64,000 nucleotides of DNA, taken from the NCBI GenBank assembly GCA_026415615.1, contig JAOAGT010000001.1, positions 246,572 to 310,571 of the forward strand, written 5' to 3'. A program made the position numbers and the translations under genes. The notes under the pieces are model-generated. The model was not told the DNA's origin and made no database searches. It saw only the letters and a program-made list of their open reading frames with translations. Origin of the DNA: Thermoleophilia bacterium. Its GTDB lineage: Bacteria > Actinomycetota > Thermoleophilia > RBG-16-64-13. Shown one piece after another: positions 1-8,305 of this stretch. Every line of letters begins with the position of its first letter. Within the stretch, counting starts at the first letter, position 1.

Positions 1-1
1 G

Positions 2-838
2 TTGGAGAAGGCCCTATCGGTACTTCGCGCAAACCTCGGCACGTTTGTGGAGGAAGGCTTGCTCTCCTCGGACCTGGTGCCTGAGATCTTGGCCCGCGTA
101 AGGACCACCCAGTCCTTGGACGAGGCGGGGCGCGACGCAGACTTCGTGATAGAGACCATCGTCGAGAAGCTCGATGCCAAGAAAGCTTTGTACGAAGCGA
201 TAAACGACATTTGCCCGCCAGACGCCATCATCACAAGCAATACGTCATATCTCAACATTTATGAGGTGATGCCCGCTCGTAGGCTCCCTCACACGGTCAT
301 TGCTCACTGGTTTGCCCCTCCGCATATTGTTCCCTTGGTAGAGGTCGTAAAAGGAGACCAAACGAGCGAAGACACGGTGCAGCTGGTTGTTGAGCTGTTG
401 CGGAAAGTCGACCGGGTGCCTGTGATAATGGAGAAGTTCGTTCCGGGTTTTTGTGTGAACCGTTTCTTGCGCATCATCGGGCGGGAAGTTTTCTTCTTGT
501 TGGACAACGGCTACATGAAGCCGGATCAACTCGACCTGGCCGTAAAGGCAAGCATCATTCCGCGCGCCATGGTCCTGGGATTTGTTCAGCGCTATGACTT
601 CACGGGCCTTGACTTAAGTTACGGCAATTTGCAGAACCCTGACTTTGTTGAACCCCCCATCGACAATAATCCCCGCAGCTTGCGGGAGTTGGTAGAGCAA
701 GGTCATTTGGGCGTGAAAACCGGCAAGGGGTTCTTTGACTATAGCGATCGTCCTCTTGAAGAGGTTCTGCGCGAGAGGGACAAGAGACTCATCAAGGTTT
801 TTCAGTGTGTCAAGGACCTTATTGACAAGCCTATCTAA
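2..838 (+). CDS. 3-hydroxyacyl-CoA dehydrogenase-family protein, 5' end cut by window
   Basis: NAD-dependent oxidation of a 3-hydroxy acid or 3-hydroxyacyl-CoA. The reading frame is open at the left edge and the N-terminal Rossmann glycine motif is missing, so about 30-40 residues lie upstream. Visible are the SNTS segment, the catalytic-His block AHWFAPPH with the following VEVVKG glutamate, and the C-terminal helical dimerisation domain ending in the family signature HLGVKTGKGFFDY. The C-terminal style recalls lambda-crystallin, L-gulonate and L-carnitine dehydrogenases, which use free hydroxy acids. It is followed 43 bases later by a beta-keto acid cleavage enzyme, a pairing known for carnitine dehydrogenase/dehydrocarnitine cleavage and for 3-hydroxy-5-oxohexanoate oxidation in phloroglucinol breakdown. 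The substrate is inferred from context only. Confidence 0.85.
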   Translation: MEKALSVLRANLGTFVEEGLLSSDLVPEILARVRTTQSLDEAGRDADFVIETIVEKLDAKKALYEAINDICPPDAIITSNTSYLNIYEVMPARRLPHTVIAHWFAPPHIVPLVEVVKGDQTSEDTVQLVVELLRKVDRVPVIMEKFVPGFCVNRFLRIIGREVFFLLDNGYMKPDQLDLAVKASIIPRAMVLGFVQRYDFTGLDLSYGNLQNPDFVEPPIDNNPRSLRELVEQGHLGVKTGKGFFDYSDRPLEEVLRERDKRLIKVFQCVKDLIDKPI

Positions 839-881
839 CCGCGAAAGCGCAGTGTGGTTCTGAGGACAAGGAGTGCAAGCT

Positions 882-1742
882 ATGAAGCTAAGGATGCCCG
901 AGGGCAAAGTGATTATCACGGCAGCGCTAAACGGGGCTTTTGTGACCAAAGACATGAACCCAAATGTTCCCGAACAGCCGGAGGAGATCGCTCAGGCTGC
1001 TCTGGAGTGCTACAACGCTGGGGCTTCTATTGTCCATATTCACGCCAGAGACGAGCAGGGCAAACCTACTGGAACTAAGGAAAAGTTCGAAGAGATCATG
1101 GCCGCTGTTCGCTCGAAGTGTAAGGAAATCATTATTCAGTTTTCAACCGGCGGCGGCGCCAATCTTACTATTGAGGAGAGGGTACGCTGTTTGGAGGCTC
1201 TGCCGGAGATGGCGTCCCTCAATATGGGAACGTTGATGCGGCAGACCGGGCCTTATGCCGGAACCCCCTTCTCGAACTTGACCAAGGACATCGAGGCTTG
1301 GGCCGCCAAGATGAAAGAGCTCGACATTAAGCCCGAGATGGAGTGTTACTCCCAGGCCATGTTTGTGGACGTGGAGAACCTGATCGCAAAAGACCTCCTG
1401 AAGCCGCCGTACTATGTGAACTTCGTGCTTGGCATGCGTTATCAGGGCGCCATTCCAGCCACCCCTCACGCCCTGTGGTCCATGTACGAGTTTCTTCCTG
1501 ACAACTGCTACTTCAACTGCACGGCAGTGGCGGCTGCTCAACTCCCACTCACCACTATGGCCATGATCATGGGTGGGGCTATTCGAGTAGGTCTGGAGGA
1601 CAACATCTACTACTCTCGCGGGGTGCTTGCCAAGAGCAACGCTCAGCTGGTGGAGCGGTCGGTCCGCATAGCTCGAGAACTCAACTTGGAGCCCACTACG
1701 CCCGACGAGGCTCGCCAAATCTTAGGAGTAGTGAAGCGCTAG
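882..1742 (+). CDS. Beta-keto acid cleavage enzyme (BKACE, DUF849)
   Basis: Zn-dependent enzyme of the 3-keto-5-aminohexanoate cleavage family, which condenses a beta-keto acid with acetyl-CoA and splits it into acetoacetate plus a new acyl-CoA. The family zinc-binding HIHARD motif lies near residues 48-53 and the protein has the usual length of about 286 residues. The start at ATG 882 is chosen because AAGGAG (868-873) sits 8 bases upstream; the in-frame GTG at 873 overlaps that Shine-Dalgarno. It lies between a hydroxyacid dehydrogenase and an SDR in one transcript direction. In this neighbourhood the most attractive substrate is 3,5-dioxohexanoate (triacetate) from phloroglucinol; 3-dehydrocarnitine is the main alternative. 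Confidence 0.88.
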   Translation: MKLRMPEGKVIITAALNGAFVTKDMNPNVPEQPEEIAQAALECYNAGASIVHIHARDEQGKPTGTKEKFEEIMAAVRSKCKEIIIQFSTGGGANLTIEERVRCLEALPEMASLNMGTLMRQTGPYAGTPFSNLTKDIEAWAAKMKELDIKPEMECYSQAMFVDVENLIAKDLLKPPYYVNFVLGMRYQGAIPATPHALWSMYEFLPDNCYFNCTAVAAAQLPLTTMAMIMGGAIRVGLEDNIYYSRGVLAKSNAQLVERSVRIARELNLEPTTPDEARQILGVVKR

Positions 1743-1767
1743 AGGCATTGCATCTAGGACAAGGACG

Positions 1768-2565
1768 GTGAAAACAATGGACGCAAAGGCTCTGGACAAC
1801 CTCTTCTCGCTCAGCGGTAAGAACATCGTTGTGGTAGGGGGTGCGGGGGGAATCGGCCGTGGCCTAGCTAGAGGGTTTGTTCACTATGGAGCCCAGGTGG
1901 CCCTTGCAGACATCAATGTGGAGAACATGCAAACTGCTGCCAGAGAGATAGAGGAAGCAGAAGGGCAGAAGGTCCGCACGTATCAGGTGAACACCGACGA
2001 GGAATCCAGCGTGGAGCAACTGGTGGCAAGCGCTGTGGCTGACATGGGGCGGATACATGTGTTGGTGAACGCTCAGGGATTCAATACCAAGGCGCCTGCT
2101 CTCGAGTTTCCAATAGAGGCCTGGGACAAGCTATTTCGGGTTAATGTACGCGGTGTCATGTTGTGCTGCAAGCACTTTGGCAAACATATGGCCGAGCAAG
2201 GGGGAGGTAAGATCATTAACTTGTCCTCCATTCGGGGAGAGAGGGCAGCCCTGGGAGGCAATCTTGCCTACTGCGCAAGCAAGGGCGCGGTCAATATGAT
2301 CACCAGGCAGCTTGCGGTGGAGCTTGCCTCCAAGCACATACTGGTGAATGCGATTGCCCCCATCATTACAATCACTCCTATGACAGCAGAAACGGTCAAG
2401 CGCGAAGCCGACCGGTACGAGAGGTTCCTGGTGAACGTCCCCATGGGCCGCATGGGCACGGTAGACGATCTAATCGGACCTGCTATCTTCTTAGCTTCAG
2501 CCGCTTCGGATTTTGTGACCGGTTCTATCATTTACCCTGACGGCGGTACCATGGCGTTTGTTTGA
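1768..2565 (+). CDS. Short-chain dehydrogenase/reductase (SDR)
   Basis: Classical NAD(P)-dependent SDR of about 265 residues. The nucleotide-binding glycine motif is GGAGGIGRG near residues 23-31 and the catalytic YxxxK is YCASK, preceded by the serine of LSSIRGE; the C-terminal TPDG-like region is YPDGGT. GTG 1768 is used; ATG 1777 is an equally possible start. It follows the BKACE gene by 25 bases and the IclR gene follows closely, so it is probably in the same operon. By context it is a candidate phloroglucinol reductase or another ring or keto reductase of the island, but sequence alone does not fix the substrate. Confidence 0.85.
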   Translation: MKTMDAKALDNLFSLSGKNIVVVGGAGGIGRGLARGFVHYGAQVALADINVENMQTAAREIEEAEGQKVRTYQVNTDEESSVEQLVASAVADMGRIHVLVNAQGFNTKAPALEFPIEAWDKLFRVNVRGVMLCCKHFGKHMAEQGGGKIINLSSIRGERAALGGNLAYCASKGAVNMITRQLAVELASKHILVNAIAPIITITPMTAETVKREADRYERFLVNVPMGRMGTVDDLIGPAIFLASAASDFVTGSIIYPDGGTMAFV

Positions 2566-2627
2566 TCCGGTGGCGGGAGCAGGCCGGGCGAGAATTAAGC
2601 CATCACGAGAAAGCGAGGCCTAAGGCG

Positions 2628-3449
2628 GTGGCAGAGAAAGCTCAAGAAACTAGAAGGCGGCGAAGAGCTGTCGAGGGCGGAGACGACAGCTTTGTGGTAA
2701 GGGCGCTTGCCAAGGGCCTCACCATTCTCGGGCTTTTTGATTCCGAGCATCGGGAGTGGACTCTAGACGAAATTGCTGAGCAGGCGGGGCTCCCCCGCAT
2801 GACGGCCTATCGCATGATTCGCACTATGGAGGCAGCTCGGTATCTGGTCCGTGATCCGGTGACCAGCCGCTACCACCTGGGGCCCGCTTTGCTCGCCACC
2901 ATGTATCTCTCCAGCGGATTTGCCGAGCTTGTGTCCATTGCCCGACCCTATTTGGTTAGTTTGACCGAGCGTACTCAGGAAGCTAGTACTCTAGCCATAG
3001 AGTATGACGGAGTGGCAGTCAGCGTGGACATGGTGGATTCGCCGCGACCCTTCCGCAGAGAGGTGGCGCTGGGTCGCATTATTGGCGACACGGCTAGCGC
3101 TAATGGCAAGATCTTTGCCGCGTTCAAGAACGAGGAAGAAAGAGCGCGGATTCTTGCTCAGCCCCATCCCAAGCTAACCCCAAATACCATCACTGATCCC
3201 GAGGAGCTAGCGAAAGAGCTGGACAGAGTGGTCCGGGAAGAAGTGGCTTTTGACATTGAAGAAAGAAACCTCGGCACCTGCGCCGTAGCGGCTCCAGTCC
3301 GTGATCAGCTGGGCAAGGTCATAGCGGCCATTTGTCTAATCGTTCCAGCTGGCCGCTTCGGACCGGAAGAAAGACAGAGCCATGCGCAGGCAGTAAAGGA
3401 AACAGCTGCAGCGTTATCTGCCTATCTGGGGTATTCGCGTCGGTCTTAG
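2628..3449 (+). CDS. IclR-family transcriptional regulator (first copy)
   Basis: DNA-binding repressor or activator with an N-terminal winged helix (RALAKGLTILGLF through MTAYRMIRTMEA) and a C-terminal effector-binding IclR domain ending in a conserved AVKETAAALSAYLGY-type helix. IclR proteins typically control aromatic and organic-acid catabolism. The frame is open from TTG 2562, which overlaps the preceding SDR stop, but no ribosome site supports that start; GTG 2628 gives a normal length of about 273 residues. It is clearly paralogous to the regulator at 11053-11883: the HREWT-(L/I)-DE helix region and the C-terminus align closely. It sits inside the catabolic operon, 14 bases before the AOR gene, and so probably responds to an intermediate of this pathway. 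Confidence 0.85.
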   Translation: MAEKAQETRRRRRAVEGGDDSFVVRALAKGLTILGLFDSEHREWTLDEIAEQAGLPRMTAYRMIRTMEAARYLVRDPVTSRYHLGPALLATMYLSSGFAELVSIARPYLVSLTERTQEASTLAIEYDGVAVSVDMVDSPRPFRREVALGRIIGDTASANGKIFAAFKNEEERARILAQPHPKLTPNTITDPEELAKELDRVVREEVAFDIEERNLGTCAVAAPVRDQLGKVIAAICLIVPAGRFGPEERQSHAQAVKETAAALSAYLGYSRRS

Positions 3450-3463
3450 GGGGCTCTGGCGCG

Positions 3464-5335
3464 GTGTACGGATACGCCGGCAAGATCCTGTTTGTTGACC
3501 TGGCAACCGGGAGTATTCGCGCGGAAACTCTGGACGGTGATACTTGCCGCAAGTGGGTCGGCTGCGCAGGTCTGGGTGCCCGGGTGTTGCTGGAGCATAC
3601 GCCCGCGAATTTCGATCCTTTGGGTCCAGAAAGCATGCTTGGGTTCACCACCGGGCCTTTTGTCGCCACAGGCGTGTATGGTGGGGGCCGGTTCATGGTG
3701 GTGGGCAAGTCGCCGCTCACACGAAGTTGGGCGGATTCAAGCGCCGGAGGGAACTTCGGTCCCGAACTCAAACTGGCAGGCTACGATGCAGTGTTTGTCA
3801 CGGGCTCAGCGTCCCAACCTGTGTGCTTGGTGATTGATGATGGAGACGTTAGTCTCGTTTCCGCCGAAGACCTGTGGGGTAAGGACACCTACGAGACGGA
3901 CGAACAGCTGCAAGCCAAGCTTGGCGGAGAGAGACGCTGGGTGGTGGCCTGCATAGGACCAGCTGGGGAAAAGCGCTCCTTGCTTGCCGGGATCGTGACT
4001 GACAAAGGACGGGGTGCTGCGCGTTCCGGACTGGGTGCGGTCATGGGAGCCAAGAAGCTAAAGGCAGTGGCTGTGCGGGCTAGACGGGGGGCGCGAGTAC
4101 CAGTGGCCGACAAGGCTGGTCTCCGCGCGGTGCTAAAGGACTACCTTGCCGAGTTGAGGCGAAGTCCCTTCCACCAGTCGCTGACCAAGGCAGGCACTGG
4201 AGCTTCCACGAGCACGCTTCTACGCATCGGGGACTGCCCGGCGGACAACTGGAGACGCACCGGCGTTGATGCTTTGCCTGGAGCCACGAATCTAGATAGC
4301 GCCAATATGGACGTGTATAAATTGCGCTCCTACGCCTGCCATAGCTGTCCCATTGCATGCGGGGCTTTGCTGCGGGTGACGGAAGGGCCGTTTGCCACCA
4401 GGGATGAGGTTCACCGTCCCGAGTACGAGACACTGGCAGCTTTTGGCCCTCTGTGTCACAACGACAACGTACTGGCTGTTGTGCGCGCTAACGAGATCTG
4501 CAATCGGTACGGCTTAGACACCATTGGGGTTGGCAACGCTGTGGCATTTGCTATGGAGTGCTTCGAGCAGGGACTCATAACCGCTTGTGACACTGGGGGA
4601 CTTTGTCTTAACTGGGGCGACGCAACCGCTATCGTGGCGCTTACTGAGCAGATTGCAAAACGTGAGGGCTTTGGGGCCTTGTTAGCTGATGGGAGCCAGG
4701 CCGCAGCGGAGCGGATCGGGGGCCGGGCGCAAGAGCTTGCTATGCATGTGGGGGGAAGGGCAGTTCCTTATCATGATCCGAGATTGGCTCCAAGTAGCGG
4801 AGTGTTTTACATTTCCGATGCCCAGCCCGCTCAGCACATGGGTCCGCAGGGCATGGCTGTCCTAGAGCAGGGCGGATCCTTGGGCGCTGATCCGCTTCTT
4901 CAGCCAGGGGACGTAGGGGAACTTTACGGCGACTGGGAGAGAAAAGGCGAGATCTATGCCCGCGGAGCGGCCTACATGCAGCTGCTCACAGCTACCGGAC
5001 TTTGCGCACTTTATGCCCAGTTTTACACGCCGCCGGTGGTTGAGCTGCTTCGTCCGGTCACAGGATGGGATATTGACTGGAGAGAGGGTCTTGATACCGG
5101 AAGGCGGATTCTTACCGCAAGGCAGGCTTTCAATGTCCGCGAAGGCGTGAAGCCCGGCGACTTTCGTCTTCCTGAGCGACTCACATTGCCCATGAGTTTG
5201 GGCCCGGCCCGGGGGAAAACAATCCCATTTGAGAGGTTGCGCGCTTACTATTTTGAAGCACTCGGCTGGGATCCCGAAACCGGAGAACCTCGGCCCGAGA
5301 CTCTCGCCCGGCTAGGTATTGAGCACACTTTCTAG
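3464..5335 (+). CDS. Aldehyde:ferredoxin oxidoreductase family protein (tungstopterin)
   Basis: AOR-family enzyme that would oxidise an aldehyde to a carboxylic acid, or run in reverse, with ferredoxin, using a tungsten or molybdenum bis-pterin and one [4Fe-4S] cluster. The N-terminus YGYAGKILFVDLATG and the residues around TGPFVATGVYGGGRF match the family's first pterin-binding domain. Cluster ligands are visible as C292-x2-C295-x3-C299 and C514. The chosen start, GTG 3464, gives 623 residues, close to the usual size; a longer open frame back to 3332 overlaps the IclR gene and is unlikely. Its presence implies an anaerobe with a tungsten cofactor. Its exact role in the island is unknown; aldehyde detoxification or acid reduction are options. 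Confidence 0.88.
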   Translation: MYGYAGKILFVDLATGSIRAETLDGDTCRKWVGCAGLGARVLLEHTPANFDPLGPESMLGFTTGPFVATGVYGGGRFMVVGKSPLTRSWADSSAGGNFGPELKLAGYDAVFVTGSASQPVCLVIDDGDVSLVSAEDLWGKDTYETDEQLQAKLGGERRWVVACIGPAGEKRSLLAGIVTDKGRGAARSGLGAVMGAKKLKAVAVRARRGARVPVADKAGLRAVLKDYLAELRRSPFHQSLTKAGTGASTSTLLRIGDCPADNWRRTGVDALPGATNLDSANMDVYKLRSYACHSCPIACGALLRVTEGPFATRDEVHRPEYETLAAFGPLCHNDNVLAVVRANEICNRYGLDTIGVGNAVAFAMECFEQGLITACDTGGLCLNWGDATAIVALTEQIAKREGFGALLADGSQAAAERIGGRAQELAMHVGGRAVPYHDPRLAPSSGVFYISDAQPAQHMGPQGMAVLEQGGSLGADPLLQPGDVGELYGDWERKGEIYARGAAYMQLLTATGLCALYAQFYTPPVVELLRPVTGWDIDWREGLDTGRRILTARQAFNVREGVKPGDFRLPERLTLPMSLGPARGKTIPFERLRAYYFEALGWDPETGEPRPETLARLGIEHTF

Positions 5336-5345
5336 GGGGCGGAGG

Positions 5346-6455
5346 ATGATCATTGGCATACCGCGTGAGCGGAAAAAGCACGAGTACCGGGTGGGCTTAA
5401 CGCCGGCGGCGGTTCGGCAACTGGTGAGGGCTGGCCACACGGTGCTGGTTGAGGCCGGGGCAGGTGAGGGAGCTGGTTTTGGTGATACCTGCTACCGGGA
5501 GGCAGGGGCTACTTTGGTGACAGGGGCCGAAGACGTCTTTGGCGAGTCGGAACTGGTTGTCAAAGTCAAGGAGCCTGAACCCCAGGAATATCGCTTGCTT
5601 CGTCAGGGGCAGGTTCTGTTTACGTTTCTTCACTTGGCGGCCAATCCGGGCTTGACCCGGATTCTTCTTGAGCGGGAAGTGGTAGCCATTGCCTACGAGA
5701 CGGTCCAACTTGACGACGGAAGCCTACCGTTGCTTGCGCCGATGAGTGAGGTAGCTGGCAAGCTCTCGGTCCAGGTAGGGGCGCACTGGCTACAGAAAGA
5801 AAACGGTGGCAGCGGAGTTCTTTTGGGTGCAGTTCCGGGGGTGCCTCCTGGTCGGGTAGTGATTATAGGAGGGGGGACGGTTGGCACAAATGCGGCCCAG
5901 GTGGCGCTGGGTCTGGGGGCCGAGGTGACCTTGTTCGACGTTAACCTCGCGCGACTGCGGCGGTTGGCTGAACTCCTGGCTGGTAGAGTAAGTTTGGTTT
6001 CGGCTGAGCTAGGTGCCCTAGAGGAAGCGGTGGCGGCAGCAGATCTTGTTGTGGGGGCGGTGCTGGTGCCCGGTGCCAAAGCTCCTAAGGTGGTGACCAC
6101 AGAAATGATTCGTCAAATGCGGCCGGGCTCAGTCATTGTAGATGTGGCCATCGACCAGGGTGGGTGTGTTGAGGGGGCGGTTCCTACCACACACGATGCG
6201 CCTGTAGTTAGGGTGGAGCAGGTAATCTTGTACTCTGTAGCCAATCTGCCGGCCTCAACAGCAAGGACCTCAACTCTGGCGTTGGTAAATGCCACTTTTC
6301 CCTACGTCAGTAGGCTGGCAAACCTAGGGTACCGTGAGGCCTTACGAACTGACCACGTGCTGCTTAAGGGCTTAAATACTATCGAAGGAAGACTGGTGTG
6401 CGCCCCGGTTGCTGAGAGCCTGGGGCTTGAGTACTGTCCTTATTCTGCAGATTGA
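5346..6455 (+). CDS. ald: Alanine dehydrogenase
   Basis: NAD-dependent interconversion of L-alanine with pyruvate and ammonia. The N-terminus MIIGIPRERKKHEYRVGLTP is the family signature, VKVKEP contains the substrate lysine, FLHLAAN the catalytic histidine, and VVIIGGGTVG the NAD-binding glycines; the C-terminal half has YSVAN and RTSTLALVNAT. The 369-residue length is normal. ATG 5346 is preceded by GGGGGCGGAGG. It starts 10 bases after the AOR gene, so the two are probably co-transcribed. In an anaerobe it could make alanine as a sink for pyruvate and NADH, or feed alanine into central metabolism; the link to the aromatic pathway is not evident. Confidence 0.93.
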   Translation: MIIGIPRERKKHEYRVGLTPAAVRQLVRAGHTVLVEAGAGEGAGFGDTCYREAGATLVTGAEDVFGESELVVKVKEPEPQEYRLLRQGQVLFTFLHLAANPGLTRILLEREVVAIAYETVQLDDGSLPLLAPMSEVAGKLSVQVGAHWLQKENGGSGVLLGAVPGVPPGRVVIIGGGTVGTNAAQVALGLGAEVTLFDVNLARLRRLAELLAGRVSLVSAELGALEEAVAAADLVVGAVLVPGAKAPKVVTTEMIRQMRPGSVIVDVAIDQGGCVEGAVPTTHDAPVVRVEQVILYSVANLPASTARTSTLALVNATFPYVSRLANLGYREALRTDHVLLKGLNTIEGRLVCAPVAESLGLEYCPYSAD

Positions 6456-6521
6456 TTTAACATCAGGCACAAGAGACTGTCCTTTATAACCGCATGGCAT
6501 ATTGACACAGGGGGACTGGAG

Positions 6522-7337
6522 ATGCGTCTAGAAGGCAAGGTGGCTCTCATTACCGGCGGCGGTACAGGCATAGGTGCTGCTGTAGCAGAGCGTTTTGTGG
6601 CAGAAGGGGCAAAGGTTTGTATTACTGGCCGGCGTCGGGAAATGCTTGAACAGGTGGCGGCGTCTCTGCCTGAGGGCAGCGTGACCGTTTTTTGCGGCGA
6701 TGTGTCGGCTGAAGGAAACGCTGAGAAAATGGTCGAGACTGCTCTGGCCATCGACGGGCACCTCGATATCTTAGTTAACAATGCGGCAATTGAGCTGAGC
6801 GGCAGTGTGGTTGACATGGATCCGGCAGACTGGCGAAAGATGCTGGAGGTCAACCTCACCGGACCATTTCTAATGATGAGGGCAGCTATCCCTAAAATGA
6901 TTGAGAAAGGCGGGGGGTCCATAATCAATGTGGCTTCGCTTGCTGGGGTAGTGGCAGTGCCCAGCGGGCCAGCCTACTGCACTACCAAGGCCGGCCTTAT
7001 CCACTTGACTAAGCAAGTGGCATTTGACTTTGGTAAGCACAATATCCGCTGCAATGTTGTGTGCCCTGGCCCGGTACGCACGACCATGCTGGAGGGCAAC
7101 TTCATCCCGATGGCGGAATTGCTAAAAACCGATATGGACGGCGTTTTTGACATCATGCGCAAGCATGTGCCCTTAAACCGCATTGCGAAACCGGCGGACA
7201 TTGCAGGCGTTTTTGTGTTCCTGGCGAGTGAGGATTCAAACTTCATGACTGGGGCTACCGTCCTCGTGGACGGCGGCATTCACGTGGTGGATGCCTTTGC
7301 TTCGTCGGTCAGCTTTTACGGCACTCAGTGGGCATAA
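6522..7337 (+). CDS. Short-chain dehydrogenase/reductase (second SDR)
   Basis: Classical SDR of 271 residues: ITGGGTGIG cofactor motif near residues 10-18, VNNAA at 85-89, catalytic serine in NVASLAG and YCTTK as the YxxxK pair. The acidic or basic cofactor choice (TGRRREM after the second strand) suggests NADP(H). ATG 6522 follows a GGAG ribosome site. It ends the plus-strand catabolic operon, followed by a strong hairpin at 7360-7399. It is only distantly similar to the SDR at 1768-2565, so the two probably act on different substrates. A ring reduction such as phloroglucinol to dihydrophloroglucinol is a candidate role from context. Confidence 0.85.
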   Translation: MRLEGKVALITGGGTGIGAAVAERFVAEGAKVCITGRRREMLEQVAASLPEGSVTVFCGDVSAEGNAEKMVETALAIDGHLDILVNNAAIELSGSVVDMDPADWRKMLEVNLTGPFLMMRAAIPKMIEKGGGSIINVASLAGVVAVPSGPAYCTTKAGLIHLTKQVAFDFGKHNIRCNVVCPGPVRTTMLEGNFIPMAELLKTDMDGVFDIMRKHVPLNRIAKPADIAGVFVFLASEDSNFMTGATVLVDGGIHVVDAFASSVSFYGTQWA

Positions 7338-7359
7338 GCAAGTTGTCGGCGTGAAAGTG

Positions 7360-7407
7360 GCGCGCGGGACCGGCCCTATGTGGCGCCGGTCCCGCGCGCT
7401 TCTTGTT
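7360..7407. terminator. Bidirectional intrinsic terminator
   Basis: A perfect 15-bp inverted repeat (7360-7374 with 7385-7399, 10-base loop) followed by TTCTTGTT lies between the convergent second SDR and the Fe-S subunit gene. It should end transcription of the plus-strand operon and probably of the minus-strand pair as well. Confidence 0.8.
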
Positions 7408-7476
7408 CAGCGTCTCGCCGCTCCCTGGGGCTGCTGCACCGTATAACCAGGGGCGCTATCTGTGGCTATGTGTGTC

Positions 7477-8301
7477 TCAGGTGTGCAGTCTTTCTAGAGG
7501 AATGTCCCCAAGGTTCACATCCTTCTCAGTAGCGATGTTCTCAAATACCTTGGGCGAGAACCCCTCTGCCGATATGGTCAACGTGTAGGTGCCTACCTCT
7601 AGACCACGGAACCAGAAATCACCAAACCCATCCGTGGTCGTTGTCTGCACCGTATTTGACTCGGGACCGACCAAGGTACAGACTGCACCGATAACCACCT
7701 CTTTTTCCACCGGGTCGTAGACCGTCCCAGCGATGAACTTCTTGGGGATGTTCAAGTAGTAAACACGAGGCCGCGTTCCCCTTTCCGGCTTCAGCACTTC
7801 GGCGCGGGCTATCTCTTCTTGAAAGTCTGCTTCCTCTCCGAACTTGATAGCTTCGGTGGGGCATGCGTCTACACAACGGGGGACTTCCCAGCCCCCGTCT
7901 AGCAAGTGGGCGCAACCGGTGCATTTCTGGGCCAGATTTAGGTCCTCGTTGAAGTAGATGGAGCGATAAGGGCAGACGTCCACGCAAGACCGGCAACCTG
8001 TGCATTTCTCGGCGTCGATAATGACCAGCCCGTCATCCCGCTTGTAGATCGCTCCTTCCACCCGACATGCCTTCATGCATGCAGGCTCATCGCAATGCAT
8101 GCACGGGTTGGGGATATAGTGCATCTCCACCTTGGGGACTGTCCCCCGAATGAATTCATCCAGCCGCATCCAGAACTGGCCGATGTCTGGCTGCGGCTTG
8201 GCTATGGGAGACCAATCGTTTCCAACATGCTCATCTTTGCAGACGAACTGACACGCGTAGCATCCCACGCAAAGATCGACGTCAATGACGAATACTTTCA
8301 T
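7477..8301 (-). CDS. Four-cluster Fe-S subunit of a transhydroxylase-like molybdoenzyme (beta1)
   Basis: Electron-transfer subunit of 274 residues. Four ferredoxin-like cysteine blocks are all complete: CVGCYACQFVC, CMHCDEPACMKAC, CTGCRSCVDVC and CTGCAHLL...CVDAC, giving 16 cysteines for four [4Fe-4S] clusters. After residue ~190 comes a carboxypeptidase-regulatory/Cna-B-like beta-sandwich (GTVYDP, TTTTDGFGDFWFRGLEVGTYTL). The Fe-S part plus C-terminal beta domain is the layout of the pyrogallol transhydroxylase small subunit. ATG 8301 lies 4 bases after the alpha1 stop; the open frame continues further upstream inside alpha1 but those residues are not family-like. No signal peptide is seen, so it is probably cytoplasmic. 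Unlike beta2 it keeps every cluster ligand. Confidence 0.9.
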   Translation of the reverse strand: MKVFVIDVDLCVGCYACQFVCKDEHVGNDWSPIAKPQPDIGQFWMRLDEFIRGTVPKVEMHYIPNPCMHCDEPACMKACRVEGAIYKRDDGLVIIDAEKCTGCRSCVDVCPYRSIYFNEDLNLAQKCTGCAHLLDGGWEVPRCVDACPTEAIKFGEEADFQEEIARAEVLKPERGTRPRVYYLNIPKKFIAGTVYDPVEKEVVIGAVCTLVGPESNTVQTTTTDGFGDFWFRGLEVGTYTLTISAEGFSPKVFENIATEKDVNLGDIPLERLHT

Positions 8302-8305
8302 GTCC

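Noticed and set aside
3332-3463. Longer N-terminus for the AOR protein
   Set aside because: The added residues overlap the IclR gene and are not AOR-like; GTG 3464 aligns with the family start.
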